The notes beneath the pieces were generated by a model that did no database searches, was not told the DNA's origin, and saw only the letters and a program-made list of their open reading frames with translations. This document shows positions 46,018-56,142 of a stretch of 64,000 bases of DNA, one piece after another; positions within the stretch are counted from its first letter, which is position 1; each line of letters begins with the position of its first letter. Made by a program: the position numbers and the translations under genes. The stretch comes from an uncultured Cohaesibacter sp. (lineage in GTDB: Bacteria > Pseudomonadota > Alphaproteobacteria > Rhizobiales > Cohaesibacteraceae), in the NCBI RefSeq assembly GCF_963667045.1, contig NZ_OY762934.1, forward strand, positions 2,101,501 through 2,165,500, given 5' to 3'.

Positions 46018-47712
46018 TTATTCGTCGTCGCGAGCCTTGAGGGCAGCACCAAGGATGTCGCCGAGGGAAGCGCCAGCATCGGAAGAACCGAACTGTGCAA
46101 TAGCCTCTTTCTCTTCTGCAACTTCAAGAGCCTTGATGGAGACGCCCAGCTTGCGGTTTTTCTTGTCGAACTGGGTAACGCGAGCGTCAACCGTTTCACC
46201 AACCTGGAAACGGTCAGTGCGCTGGTCAGCGCGATCACGGGCCAAGTCTGCACGACGAATGAAGGAGGTCATGTCAGAGCCAACAACCTTGACTTCCAGA
46301 CCGTTCTCTTTCACTTCGGTGATTTCGCAAGATACGATCGCGCCGCGTTTCAGTTCGCCAGAGGCGTCTTCGAACGGATCGGATTCAAGCTGCTTGATAC
46401 CGAGGGAAATACGTTCCTTCTCGACATCCACATCCAGGATGACAGCCTTGACAACGTCGCCCTTGTTGAACTCTTCCAGAACCTGTTCGCCAGGACGGTT
46501 CCAGTCCAGATCGCTGAGGTGAACCATGCCGTCGACTTCGCCTTCCAGACCGATGAAGAGACCGAATTCGGTCTTGTTCTTCACTTCGCCTTCTACGACG
46601 GTGCCTGCCGGATGGGTCTCTGCAAAGACAGCCCAAGGGTTGTCGAGGGTCTGTTTCAGGCCCAGTGACACGCGGCGTTTTACAGGATCGACTTCCAGGA
46701 TCATCACTTCTACTTCCTGAGAGGTAGAAACGATCTTGCCCGGATGGACGTTCTTTTTGGTCCAGGACATTTCGGAAACGTGGATCAGGCCTTCGATGCC
46801 CGGTTCCAGTTCGAGGAATGCGCCGTAATCGGTGATGTTGGTCACGCGACCGGTGAACTTGGAACCAACCGGATAACGCTGTTCGATTTCAGACCATGGA
46901 TCAACTTCAAGCTGCTTCATGCCCAGAGAAATACGATGTGTTTCCTGGTTGACGCGAACGATCTGAACCTTGACGGTCTGGCCGATGGACAGCACTTCGC
47001 TCGGGTGGTTGATACGACGCCATGCAATGTCGGTGACATGCAACAAACCGTCGATACCGCCCAGATCCACGAATGCGCCGTAATCGGTGATGTTCTTGAC
47101 AACACCCTCGACGGTCTGGCCTTCCTTGAGGTTCTGAACCAGTTCAGTGCGCAGTTCTGCGCGGGTTTCTTCCAGAATGACGCGGCGGGAAACAACGATG
47201 TTGCCACGACGCTTGTCCATTTTCAGGATCTGGAAAGGCTGTGGGGTGTGCATCAGAGGGGTCACGTCGCGAACCGGACGGATATCCACCTGAGAGCGAG
47301 GCAAGAAGGCAACGGCGCCGTCCAGATCCACGGTGAAGCCACCCTTGACCTGGTTGAAGATGGTGCCAGTAACTTTTTCTTCTGCTTCGAAGGCTTTTTC
47401 GAGCTTGCCCCAGCTTTCTTCGCGGCGGGCCTTGTCACGAGACAGAACAGCTTCGCCCATCGCATTTTCGATACGCTCGAGGTAGACTTCAACCTCGGAG
47501 CCAATCTCAAGACCACCGTCTTTTGCCTGCGCACCAAACTCCTTCAGTGCGACGCGGCCTTCAACTTTCAAGCCAACATCGATGATTGCCATGTCTTTTT
47601 CGATGCCGACGACGGTCCCTTTGATAACCGCACCTTCATGAGGTGAGGTTTCGCTAAAGGACTCGTCGAGAAGGGCGGCAAAATCTTCCATGGACGGATT
47701 AAGATCGCTCAT
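46018..47712 (-). CDS. rpsA: 30S ribosomal protein S1
   Basis: A 564-residue ribosomal protein that binds mRNA leaders and helps initiation. Six S1 (OB-fold) repeats follow one another; repeats 3-6 show motifs such as VVKNITDYGAFVDLGGIDGLLHVTD, GRVTNITDYGAFLELEPGIEGLIHVSEM and VKNKTEFGLFIGLEGEVDGMVHLSD, each quoted only in part. ATG 47712 has GGAG 5 bases upstream. It follows cmk on the minus strand, a universal proteobacterial pairing, and ends in a strong terminator. Confidence 0.97.
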   Translation of the reverse strand: MSDLNPSMEDFAALLDESFSETSPHEGAVIKGTVVGIEKDMAIIDVGLKVEGRVALKEFGAQAKDGGLEIGSEVEVYLERIENAMGEAVLSRDKARREESWGKLEKAFEAEEKVTGTIFNQVKGGFTVDLDGAVAFLPRSQVDIRPVRDVTPLMHTPQPFQILKMDKRRGNIVVSRRVILEETRAELRTELVQNLKEGQTVEGVVKNITDYGAFVDLGGIDGLLHVTDIAWRRINHPSEVLSIGQTVKVQIVRVNQETHRISLGMKQLEVDPWSEIEQRYPVGSKFTGRVTNITDYGAFLELEPGIEGLIHVSEMSWTKKNVHPGKIVSTSQEVEVMILEVDPVKRRVSLGLKQTLDNPWAVFAETHPAGTVVEGEVKNKTEFGLFIGLEGEVDGMVHLSDLDWNRPGEQVLEEFNKGDVVKAVILDVDVEKERISLGIKQLESDPFEDASGELKRGAIVSCEITEVKENGLEVKVVGSDMTSFIRRADLARDRADQRTDRFQVGETVDARVTQFDKKNRKLGVSIKALEVAEEKEAIAQFGSSDAGASLGDILGAALKARDDE

Positions 47713-48044
47713 AAAAACTCCTAAATAACCCCGTTTTCGGGGCCCTTCGCGCCAATTGGTTCGTGTTTCACCATGCTCTCTTCCCGACCATGTCCAACTT
47801 AAGGACAAGTCCATCCTTTGTGGTAAAGGAGTGGTCCGGCGCGTATGCGGTCGGTAGGGAGCGCAATTTTAAAGGCATTCCGCAAGGATGCCCGTCGAGA
47901 TCAGAAAACAGGAAAATACCGGAAAGCAAAATCCGCCTGAAACATCCCCCAACGTAACAGACTGAAAGACATAAGAAATAACCGGAACTATGCAAGTGTG
48001 CGCATAGCAAAAAGGGCAACAATCAGAGACTGATTGCCACTCCT
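47713..48044. other. rpsA leader region
   Basis: About 332 bases between the cmk stop and the rpsA start with no gene. It must hold the rpsA promoter and leader. S1 represses its own translation in other bacteria, but I could not identify a specific structure here. Confidence 0.4.
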
Positions 48045-48671
48045 TTATTTATTCTGGCTTTCCTCAACAATCCTAACAGCTTGCTGGAATGCGCCTTCTA
48101 TATCCAATTTTGTTGTATCAAGCAAGTGGGCATCTGCCGCAGGCACAAGCGGCGCAACCGCGCGGGTCTGATCCCGTTCGTCCCGCTTTTTCACATCTTC
48201 CAGGATCTGGACGTAGTCTGCCGCCTGGCCTTTGGCAATGATTTCATCGGTTCGGCGCCGGGCGCGCACGTCAGCACTGGCGGTCACGAACAGCTTGACG
48301 TCGGCATCCGGACAGACGACCGTGCCGATATCGCGACCATCCAGAATGGCCCCACCCGGACGATTGGCAAACGCCCGCTGCGCCTCCAGAAGGGCCTGCC
48401 GGACGCGCGGCATCACAGCCACTTTCGAGGCGGCCTCGCCAATGGCATGGGCAGACAGGACTGAGCGGTCAAGAGCAGCCAGATCAAGGGTGCGCGCGGC
48501 CGCCTCGGCCAGTATCTCATCATCCAGCGGCTTGTCAGCGAGCAGCAGCGCATGGGCCACTGCGCGAAAAGTCAGCCCCGTATCAAGATACGGCAAGGCG
48601 AAGTGCTCGGCCAGTTTGCGCGACAAGGTGCCTTTGCCAGAGGCCGCTGGGCCATCAATTGCAATGATCAT
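48045..48671 (-). CDS. cmk: Cytidylate kinase
   Basis: A 208-residue cytoplasmic kinase that phosphorylates CMP and dCMP. The P-loop is [17 protein letters not shown] at the N-terminus, then [17 protein letters not shown], the [18 protein letters not shown] segment and the arginine-rich lid [15 protein letters not shown] 48671 has GGATGG upstream. It lies just upstream of rpsA; two extra genes separate it from aroA, which in relatives is usually adjacent. Confidence 0.96.
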   Translation of the reverse strand: MIIAIDGPAASGKGTLSRKLAEHFALPYLDTGLTFRAVAHALLLADKPLDDEILAEAAARTLDLAALDRSVLSAHAIGEAASKVAVMPRVRQALLEAQRAFANRPGGAILDGRDIGTVVCPDADVKLFVTASADVRARRRTDEIIAKGQAADYVQILEDVKKRDERDQTRAVAPLVPAADAHLLDTTKLDIEGAFQQAVRIVEESQNK

Positions 48672-48719
48672 AGCTTGTCCATCCGGTTTGTGTTGCACAT
48701 CCCGGACTTAAGGTTCCGG

Positions 48720-49487
48720 TCAGATCCCGGTTTTGCCAACGGGCCCGACCTTTGAGGAAACAGCGGCTTTGGGCTCATTGTGTCCTTCATCCGGAGCCAG
48801 GTCACAGGATTTGCGCTCAGCTTTACCAGAGTCGGGTGCCAACCAATAGGCCTCGTCATAGATTTTTACAGAGTTTATGAGACAGGCGATCCTTGTATCC
48901 AGAGGAGCCATTTTCGCGGGAGCACAATAGAAACCCTCAAGCAAGAAGCCGTTGTGATAGTCTGGGCTTTGAAACGCCGTGCAGAGCTTGCTGACCCCGC
49001 TATGCTTATAGCCAAAACTTGCCAGTGCCACGTCTCCAAGACCGGTCGAAATTTTGCGATCGGGTCCCCAGAAGGTCAGCCTGATTTTTCGGTTTTTGAA
49101 TTCATTCAGTTTGGACACAGAGGCCCGCAAGCCATTCTTGCGCCCGCCAAGAGGACTTGGCAATGTGTATCCCAAGACAAATTGCTCGTCTTCATCGCCG
49201 ATGGATCCATAGTGAATCCATGTTGCATCCCCATAGGAAGGCTCGTCGGAGATATAATTCCAGGTATAATTCAGGGACGTATTGATGAGATCCGCATCTA
49301 CAAATATTTTTCGTGGCTGATTGTATCCGGCAGACAATGGTGCTGGCGCGTGAAGATCTATCTCATGACGAAACGAAGCTGCGATTGGCTCCATGGCTTT
49401 CTGGCTCAGCCTGTAAGGCGTGCCTCCAAGTCCCATCCAGGCAATGCCGACCATCAATCCGACTGAGAAATACAATATCCGCAACAT
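48720..49487 (-). CDS. Hypothetical secreted or membrane-anchored protein
   Basis: 255 residues, family not recognised. The N-terminus MLRILYFSVGLMVGIAWMG is a signal peptide or anchor, so the rest should be periplasmic. The mature part is mixed polar sequence with aromatic-rich motifs (NYTWNYISDEPSYG, FGYKHSGVSKLCTAFQSPDYHNGF) and four cysteines spread through its C-terminal half (for example CTAF, FYCAP, IACLIN, KSCDLAP), possibly two disulfides. It lies between the metal-receptor-like gene and cmk on the same strand. No function is proposed. Codon use looks slightly less GC-rich than its neighbours, so acquisition is possible but not shown. Confidence 0.7.
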   Translation of the reverse strand: MLRILYFSVGLMVGIAWMGLGGTPYRLSQKAMEPIAASFRHEIDLHAPAPLSAGYNQPRKIFVDADLINTSLNYTWNYISDEPSYGDATWIHYGSIGDEDEQFVLGYTLPSPLGGRKNGLRASVSKLNEFKNRKIRLTFWGPDRKISTGLGDVALASFGYKHSGVSKLCTAFQSPDYHNGFLLEGFYCAPAKMAPLDTRIACLINSVKIYDEAYWLAPDSGKAERKSCDLAPDEGHNEPKAAVSSKVGPVGKTGI

Positions 49488-49594
49488 CTGCCGTCTCCAT
49501 CAAAAAGCAATGGGAAGACAATACAATCTCAGGGTGTGGATTGTCTAATCGCAGAAGTCCGCCCCCAACTTCTGCCTTCTATGGTTAAGTCACC

Positions 49595-50353
49595 TTAAAT
49601 GCCCGAAACGCCCTTGGGGCGAAGATATTGCTCAAGGAATTCAAGGCTTCTGATGCCATACCAGCTCAGACGCTCCCCATCAACAAAGGCATGGGCGAAG
49701 GGCAGCGCGGCCATTTGCCTTTTCCGTTCAAGAAAAGGATAAGGCTCGGAGGAGCACAACAGGAGAGTTGTTTCCGGATCGAAGGCAGCAAGATCAATCA
49801 CTGGATATTTCTCTTCAAAGGTCTCGATCTCGACGCCGAGCCGCGCCAGACTGTCACCAATGAAGCTTTGCCTGCTCACCGCCATCCATGGCTTGCGCCA
49901 GATGAGATAGAGTATCTTGCTGACCGTCTGTGTGGGGCGGCGCCCCCAGTCCAGCAAGGCAGGCAGTGGCTGATCCGGTTGCCAGGTTTGACGGCACAGA
50001 CCATGAAGCGCCCTCATCCGCTCGGCCATGGCCCGGAGCCCATCGGAGGCGAGGCGGTCGGCAAGTCCCTCCAACGCCGCAGTCATGTCGTCAAGCGATG
50101 ACACATGGGTGACGTGGCAGGGCACCTCGTCCTGTTCGGCCATGAAACGGGCATTCTCTTCCCGATCAAGCAGGATGAGGTCCGGCTTGACGGCCAGCAC
50201 CTTGTCCCAGTTCCAGTCCTTGGTGCCGCCGACGACCGGGATTACCCCAACCGTCGCTGCCGGGTGGATGCAGAAGCGCGTGCGACCCACGACGGTAATA
50301 TCTGCGGCAAGCAGGGTTTCCGTCCAGCTGGGGACGAGGGAAATCACGCGCAT
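49595..50353 (-). CDS. Helical-backbone metal receptor (BtuF/TroA-like), cytosolic form
   Basis: A 252-residue protein of the periplasmic-binding class III fold: MRVISLVPSWTETLLAADI, VVGRTRFCIHP, VVGGTKDWNWDKVLAVKPDLILLD, then WRKPWMAVSRQSFIGDSLARLG and LLLCSSEPYPF. In the family these bind cobalamin, haem or metal chelates for ABC import. Here the domain starts at residue 1 with no signal peptide, and no permease or ATPase genes are near, so it is a stand-alone cytoplasmic member of unknown ligand. The stop is 107 bases from the next gene; aroA ends 20 bases upstream of its start. Confidence 0.82.
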   Translation of the reverse strand: MRVISLVPSWTETLLAADITVVGRTRFCIHPAATVGVIPVVGGTKDWNWDKVLAVKPDLILLDREENARFMAEQDEVPCHVTHVSSLDDMTAALEGLADRLASDGLRAMAERMRALHGLCRQTWQPDQPLPALLDWGRRPTQTVSKILYLIWRKPWMAVSRQSFIGDSLARLGVEIETFEEKYPVIDLAAFDPETTLLLCSSEPYPFLERKRQMAALPFAHAFVDGERLSWYGIRSLEFLEQYLRPKGVSGI

Positions 50354-50373
50354 CGGCTTCCTCGATATCTGCC

Positions 50374-51810
<1,437 letters not shown>

Positions 51811-51967
51811 TTACACCATATTGCCCACTACGTCACGCCAACATCCGAAGAAAAGAGTTTTTTGCGGCCTTTTTCGACTTTTAGCTTTTGACAGGCCGTA
51901 CAAGGTTAGCTAATGGAGTTGGTCAATTCTTAGAATCGAAAACCTTGCTAGGTGAAGAGGCAAAGCT

Positions 51968-52351
51968 GTGGCACGACCAGAACTTGGAACCAAACGCGTC
52001 TGTGCGGATTGCGGCGCTAGATATTACGACCTGAACCGCGATCCTATTGTCTGCCCGAAGTGCGGATCTATCTTCGAAATGGCCAAGACGTCCGCAATCG
52101 AAGTGGCGGAAATTGATGACCATGACGATGAGGTCGTGGCTGCGACCGCCGCAAGCGGAAGCGATGACGACGCAGATGTCATCTCCCTTGAGGACGCCGA
52201 TGCCGAACAGGCATCCGATATCGACGTGCCGGATCTGGATGACGACGATGATAGCGACGATGCAGACGTCTTCCTTGATGACGAGGAAGACGAGGAGGCC
52301 CTCGACGCCATTGGCCTCGACGTGGCTGTCCCGAGCGAAGACGAAGAATAA
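51968..52351 (+). CDS. FYDLN acid domain protein (TIGR02300 family)
   Basis: A 127-residue protein. The N-terminus has a rubredoxin-like zinc ribbon, CADCGARYYDLNRDPIVCPKCG (two CxxC pairs quoted together here in 22 residues minus ends: CADCGARYYDLN and PIVCPKCG). The remaining 85 residues are extremely acidic with runs of Asp and Glu (DDDDDSDD, DDEEDEE). The family is restricted mainly to alphaproteobacteria and has no known function to me. GTG 51968 is the start, with GAGG 7 bases upstream. It is divergent from aroA and ends in a strong terminator. Confidence 0.88.
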   Translation: MARPELGTKRVCADCGARYYDLNRDPIVCPKCGSIFEMAKTSAIEVAEIDDHDDEVVAATAASGSDDDADVISLEDADAEQASDIDVPDLDDDDDSDDADVFLDDEEDEEALDAIGLDVAVPSEDEE

Positions 52352-52415
52352 TCGTCTCCCTTTCGTCAAGCCCCGGCGGTTTACCTCGGAATGGCAAGAC
52401 AGAGCGTATAGTGTC

Positions 52416-52446
52416 AAAAACGCAGCTGGAAACAGCTGCGTTTTTT
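52416..52446 (+). terminator. Rho-independent terminator of the FYDLN gene
   Basis: CGCAGCTG (52421-52428) pairs with CAGCTGCG (52433-52440) around a GAAA loop, flanked by an A run upstream and TTTTTT at 52441-52446. Confidence 0.9.
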
Positions 52447-52480
52447 GTTTGCTGGTAATTTGCCACCGAGACTTTCGTTT

Positions 52481-52504
52481 CTTTTTCTTTTTCTTTTTCT
52501 TTTC
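52481..52504. repeat. CTTTTT hexanucleotide microsatellite
   Basis: Three full CTTTTT units plus a partial one form a pure pyrimidine tract just after the FYDLN terminator. Confidence 0.8.
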
Positions 52505-52827
52505 CGGCGCATCTTTAGCGGCTCATCGCGTCTGTCCATCGCCAATGCAAGTCAGCTACCGACCCCAACGGCCCGGCGGTTCAATAGCCAGGCCATGAAC
52601 CCAACAGCGGCAGCGCAGGGAAGATGTTTTCCAACAGTATTTTCAACCCTTTTCGACGCAGGCCCAGAGCCTTCTTTCGCAGAAACCCGCGTAATCCGTT
52701 TCCAGCCAGGGAGCTTCTTCATCAAACTGGGGAAAGAATCCACAATTTCATGAAAATGGGGATTGATTTCACATAAGCGCTTCAATATGTTCCGCTTCAC
52801 CACGAAGCGATTATGACGCTTTGAAGT

Positions 52828-52903
52828 GGGGCTATAGCTCAGTTGGGAGAGCGCGTGAATGGCATTCACGAGGTCAGCGGTTCGATCCCGCTTAGCTCCA
52901 CCA
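52828..52903 (+). tRNA. tRNA-Ala (GGC anticodon)
   Basis: A 76-base cloverleaf with encoded CCA. The acceptor GGGGCTA pairs with TAGCTCC, the D arm is GCTCAGTTGGGAGAGC, the anticodon stem CGTGA/TCACG encloses loop ATGGCAT with anticodon GGC, and the T arm is AGCGGTTCGATCCCGCT. The G3-type acceptor sequence is that of alanine tRNA. A T-rich stretch follows directly and may terminate it. Confidence 0.97.
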
Positions 52904-53242
52904 TTTTTTCTTTTATCTGAATTTTCCCAACATTATCAATCGTTTAGACAGGCGTCAATTTTGACTGCGTATCCACGTTCGTACCCAGATTGCGTACCCA
53001 TGTGGATAAATGCCAAGCCTCTCCTAGCGCTGTAAGTTCGAAGCATCCCGTTCCCTGCGCTGTCTGGCTCGAATGGTTGTGTTGCTCCCACATCTTCACC
53101 TTGATAGTGTGGAGCCGTTCGCTTCCACTCTCAGGCATCCCCATGATCCCCGATTATCAAACACTCATGCCGACCGTCTCGCCGCTCCGCCCCTCTGGGC
53201 CAAAACCGGCGGTGTTGCGTGGCTTCCTGTCCCTGTCAGGTC
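52904..53242. other. Intergenic stretch after tRNA-Ala
   Basis: No gene recognised. It contains short imperfect repeats around GCGTATCCACG/GCGTACCCATG (about 52966-53002) and no integrase-like sequence. With the pseudogene that follows, this may be a decayed region downstream of a tRNA gene. Confidence 0.35.
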
Positions 53243-53450
53243 GAGGTTGTGGCCGGGGATGATCGTTTCTGTTTCTTCCGTCCGCTGACGCTGCTTCCCA
53301 TCGATCTTGGGTCTTCCTCGCTTGATACCCTGTCGCCGGAGGAAATCGGCTGGCTTGATGCCTACCACGCCCGCGTCAGGCAGAGCTGATGGACGAGGTC
53401 AGTCCGGAGAGCCGGGTCTGGCTTGAAAGCACGACCCGCCCATTGCAGAG
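53243..53450 (+). pseudogene. Remnant of an M24 (Xaa-Pro) aminopeptidase, C-terminal end
   Basis: From 53243 the frame reads EVVAGDDRFCFFRPLTLLPID, and then TLSPEEIGWLDAYHARVR up to about 53380, which matches the C-terminus of aminopeptidase P. It stops at TGA 53387-53389. Shifting frame by one base at about 53384 restores the family's last segment, LMDEVSPESRVWLESTTRPL, on the same strand to about 53445, after which the normal stop is missing. The whole catalytic domain is absent upstream. So this is a truncated, frameshifted relic, not a gene. Confidence 0.7.
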
Positions 53451-53533
53451 CTTCAGGCCGGAAGGACCTGAATTCGGTCCGGACGAAACGGCCCCCTGTC
53501 CCTCCGCCCGGAGCGTCTGTTTCCATCTTCCCG

Positions 53534-55855
53534 TCAGGCTGCGTCTCGCGCCGTCTCCAGTTGCTCGATCGCCTTTGAAAGAGCATCGAGATAGTTGATG
53601 ACGATGTGGCTGGCACTGATCATCTCTTCGAGATACTTGAGCGCGGCGTCCTGATCGGCAGCGCCATGCGCGGACAACGCCTGCTGCGCGCAGGCGTGGA
53701 CCTTGCGATGCGGATCCAGCAGCTGCTTGAACTCGGGCATTGCCTTGATGTCCCGGTCGGTAAGGGAGTCATACCACTGGCCGAGGCGACAGAGGTCATG
53801 GCTGCTCAGTTCGTTGGACTTCAGCTTGATCCTGCCCATCACGGCATCGATAACCCTCTTGGTGAAGATGATATGATCCACCTTGGCCACTTCACACAGA
53901 CCTCGAGCGTCTTTCAGTGCGGAGGTGTCGTCGGCATTCTCAGCCATTTCATCATTGATATTGGCGAACAGGTTGGAGATTTCCATGACCTGTACCTGGC
54001 TTTCATCCGCCAACCGGGCGACGCCGTTCACCCTTTCGGCAATCTCTGCGCTGGCTTCTTTCTGATGAGAAAGGATCAGGTTGATCTCCTGCATGCGCGT
54101 CGTGACATCCGATACCCGCTGCTGGGCCTGCTTCATCGTTTCGGTCGATTTCAAGATCGACTGGTTGCCACCATTCACGGCAGATCTGGTCTGATCCATC
54201 GTTTCCGAGATGTTGTTCATGCCGGACCGCAGCAGATTGATCCGGCGCGCAATGTCCTCGGTCGTCTTGCTGGTCTGGTTGGACAGCCCCTTCACTTCGG
54301 CGGCAACAACTGCAAAGCCCCGGCCTGCCTCGCCTGCTCTGGCCGCCTCGATAGTGGCGTTGAGGGCGAGCAGATTGGTCTTCTCGGCGATGTCCTCGAT
54401 CACCGTCAAGATCTGGCCGATCTGGTCGGAGGCTCCGGACAGCTCTGACAGGCTTTGAACCGATGTTTCGACGGCTTTGGAAATATCCAGAATGGCAAGT
54501 TCCGCTTCACCGGCCGCGTCATTGGCGCGTCTGACCATGTCGTCGGCTTTCTGCGCATTCTCGGCGGCACTTTCGCTGTTTCTCGAAATCTCGTCTACCG
54601 AGGTGACCAGCTCGGCAGCAGCGGCTGCGATTGATTGGCCGTTTGAGCTGACCTGTCCCGAGTGCCTGTTGAGATGGTAGAGGTTGATTGCAGTCGAATT
54701 GACTGATCCGAGGGTCGTCGCCATGTTGCTGATGCGGCTGATGTCCGTGTTCAGCTTGCTCCGCTCCTGAATGCGGCGAGCGTCTTCCTCCATCTTGCGC
54801 ATTTCGAGAATGTTGCTTTTGAAGACGCTCATTGCCGCGGCAATGGCTCCTATTTCGGCTTTCTTGCTGAACTGGGGAATTTCGGCATCCATGTTTCCTT
54901 TGGCCATCTCTGCGATAACATCTGCAATCTTGCGAATTGGATTGCCTATGGAACGGCCAATCAAGACCGACACAGCCAGCGCAAGCAGAAGGGCGATGAA
55001 CGAGATCAACAGAGACAGATTGCGTGCGGTTGACAGGGCCTGCATGTTGGCCGCGGTTGAACCGCCCACGACAATCACTCCGATTGGTTCGTCGGAATAG
55101 TTGGTCACCACTTCGGCATAGACAGCAAAGGGCTTGTCATTGAAATCAAGGTAGGAGAACTGCGTGTCGCCGGAAAAGGCACTGTCGAGGACCTCAGTCG
55201 AGAAAGGTTCTACGTCGCCAAAAGTTGTGGCGAATTTCTCATAGCCGTTGTCGCGCTTGAGATAGAGCGCTGCGTCGACGCCATAGTCCTGTTTGAATTT
55301 CTCAAAAAAGGCCGTTCCGAAGGACATCCCGAATTCGACCGATCCCAGATGCTTGCCCTCATTGAAGACGGGGACCATGCCCCTAACGCCAAGCCCAGCG
55401 ACCCCGACCTCCAGCCCGTAGGTCGGTTTTTTTCTGTCGTTGGTGCTGACGACTGTCTTGCGGAAGGAGGAGAGATCATCGCCGAATTTTTCTGGCTTGT
55501 GAACCCGCGCAAAAGATGTGGCCGGCGGCGTGTGGAACTGGAACTGTCGTACCGCATATTGCTGCTTGAGAGCTTCAAAGGACGGCTCAAACATGGCAAG
55601 CAGTTCGTCCCGCTTGCCTTCATCAAATCGCTTCTGCGCCTCGGGTATGTTGGCAACAAGAGCACTCAGGCTTTCGGCCCGTCTGGCCTCGGCAATAATC
55701 GAGCTCTTGAGGGTCTTGAAATTGCTCTCAAGTTTCGACCGAAAGGCCGTGGCCGACAGCCTTTCCATCAGATACTCATTTGCAAACACAATACATAACA
55801 AGGAGATCGAGAAAATGGATACAAACGCAATAATAATCTTCTTGCTAACAGACAT
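53534..55855 (-). CDS. Methyl-accepting chemotaxis protein with periplasmic cache domain and CZB-like tail
   Basis: About 773 residues. Transmembrane helix 1 (about residues 6-25) leads to a periplasmic double-cache-type sensor (about 30-290) and transmembrane helix 2 ([21 protein letters not shown], about 300). HAMP follows ([19 protein letters not shown]), and then the signalling domain with the canonical hairpin tip [34 protein letters not shown], quoted in part. The C-terminus ([37 protein letters not shown]) resembles the CZB zinc-binding domain, which senses zinc or HOCl. ATG 55855 has AGGAG upstream. No other chemotaxis gene is nearby. Confidence 0.92.
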   Translation of the reverse strand: MSVSKKIIIAFVSIFSISLLCIVFANEYLMERLSATAFRSKLESNFKTLKSSIIAEARRAESLSALVANIPEAQKRFDEGKRDELLAMFEPSFEALKQQYAVRQFQFHTPPATSFARVHKPEKFGDDLSSFRKTVVSTNDRKKPTYGLEVGVAGLGVRGMVPVFNEGKHLGSVEFGMSFGTAFFEKFKQDYGVDAALYLKRDNGYEKFATTFGDVEPFSTEVLDSAFSGDTQFSYLDFNDKPFAVYAEVVTNYSDEPIGVIVVGGSTAANMQALSTARNLSLLISFIALLLALAVSVLIGRSIGNPIRKIADVIAEMAKGNMDAEIPQFSKKAEIGAIAAAMSVFKSNILEMRKMEEDARRIQERSKLNTDISRISNMATTLGSVNSTAINLYHLNRHSGQVSSNGQSIAAAAAELVTSVDEISRNSESAAENAQKADDMVRRANDAAGEAELAILDISKAVETSVQSLSELSGASDQIGQILTVIEDIAEKTNLLALNATIEAARAGEAGRGFAVVAAEVKGLSNQTSKTTEDIARRINLLRSGMNNISETMDQTRSAVNGGNQSILKSTETMKQAQQRVSDVTTRMQEINLILSHQKEASAEIAERVNGVARLADESQVQVMEISNLFANINDEMAENADDTSALKDARGLCEVAKVDHIIFTKRVIDAVMGRIKLKSNELSSHDLCRLGQWYDSLTDRDIKAMPEFKQLLDPHRKVHACAQQALSAHGAADQDAALKYLEEMISASHIVINYLDALSKAIEQLETARDAA

Positions 55856-56142
55856 TGCCCGCGCTCCTGCTTTATAAGGACACGTAAGAGTAGGCTGATT
55901 TTGATTAAAAATCCCTAAACTGTAAGATAATGACCAAAATAGACGCAAACCCAAGCTGAATTACTTGCGGTTATATTCTCGATCAACCAGATCAAATCCT
56001 GTATAGGATTGGCTTTGTTACCGGAATGCAGCAATACGCGAAAATCCGTAGATGAGGGCTGGCGATCCGTGCCGTTTTCGGCAATAGTGACCTCTTAAAG
56101 ATTCCTATATTGAGCATCTTTCTCTTGTAGCAGGACACCAGT

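Noticed and set aside
52904-53242. Possible integrated element or attachment site after tRNA-Ala
   Set aside because: No integrase and no second copy of the tRNA 3' end was found in the window; only a decayed peptidase fragment is visible.
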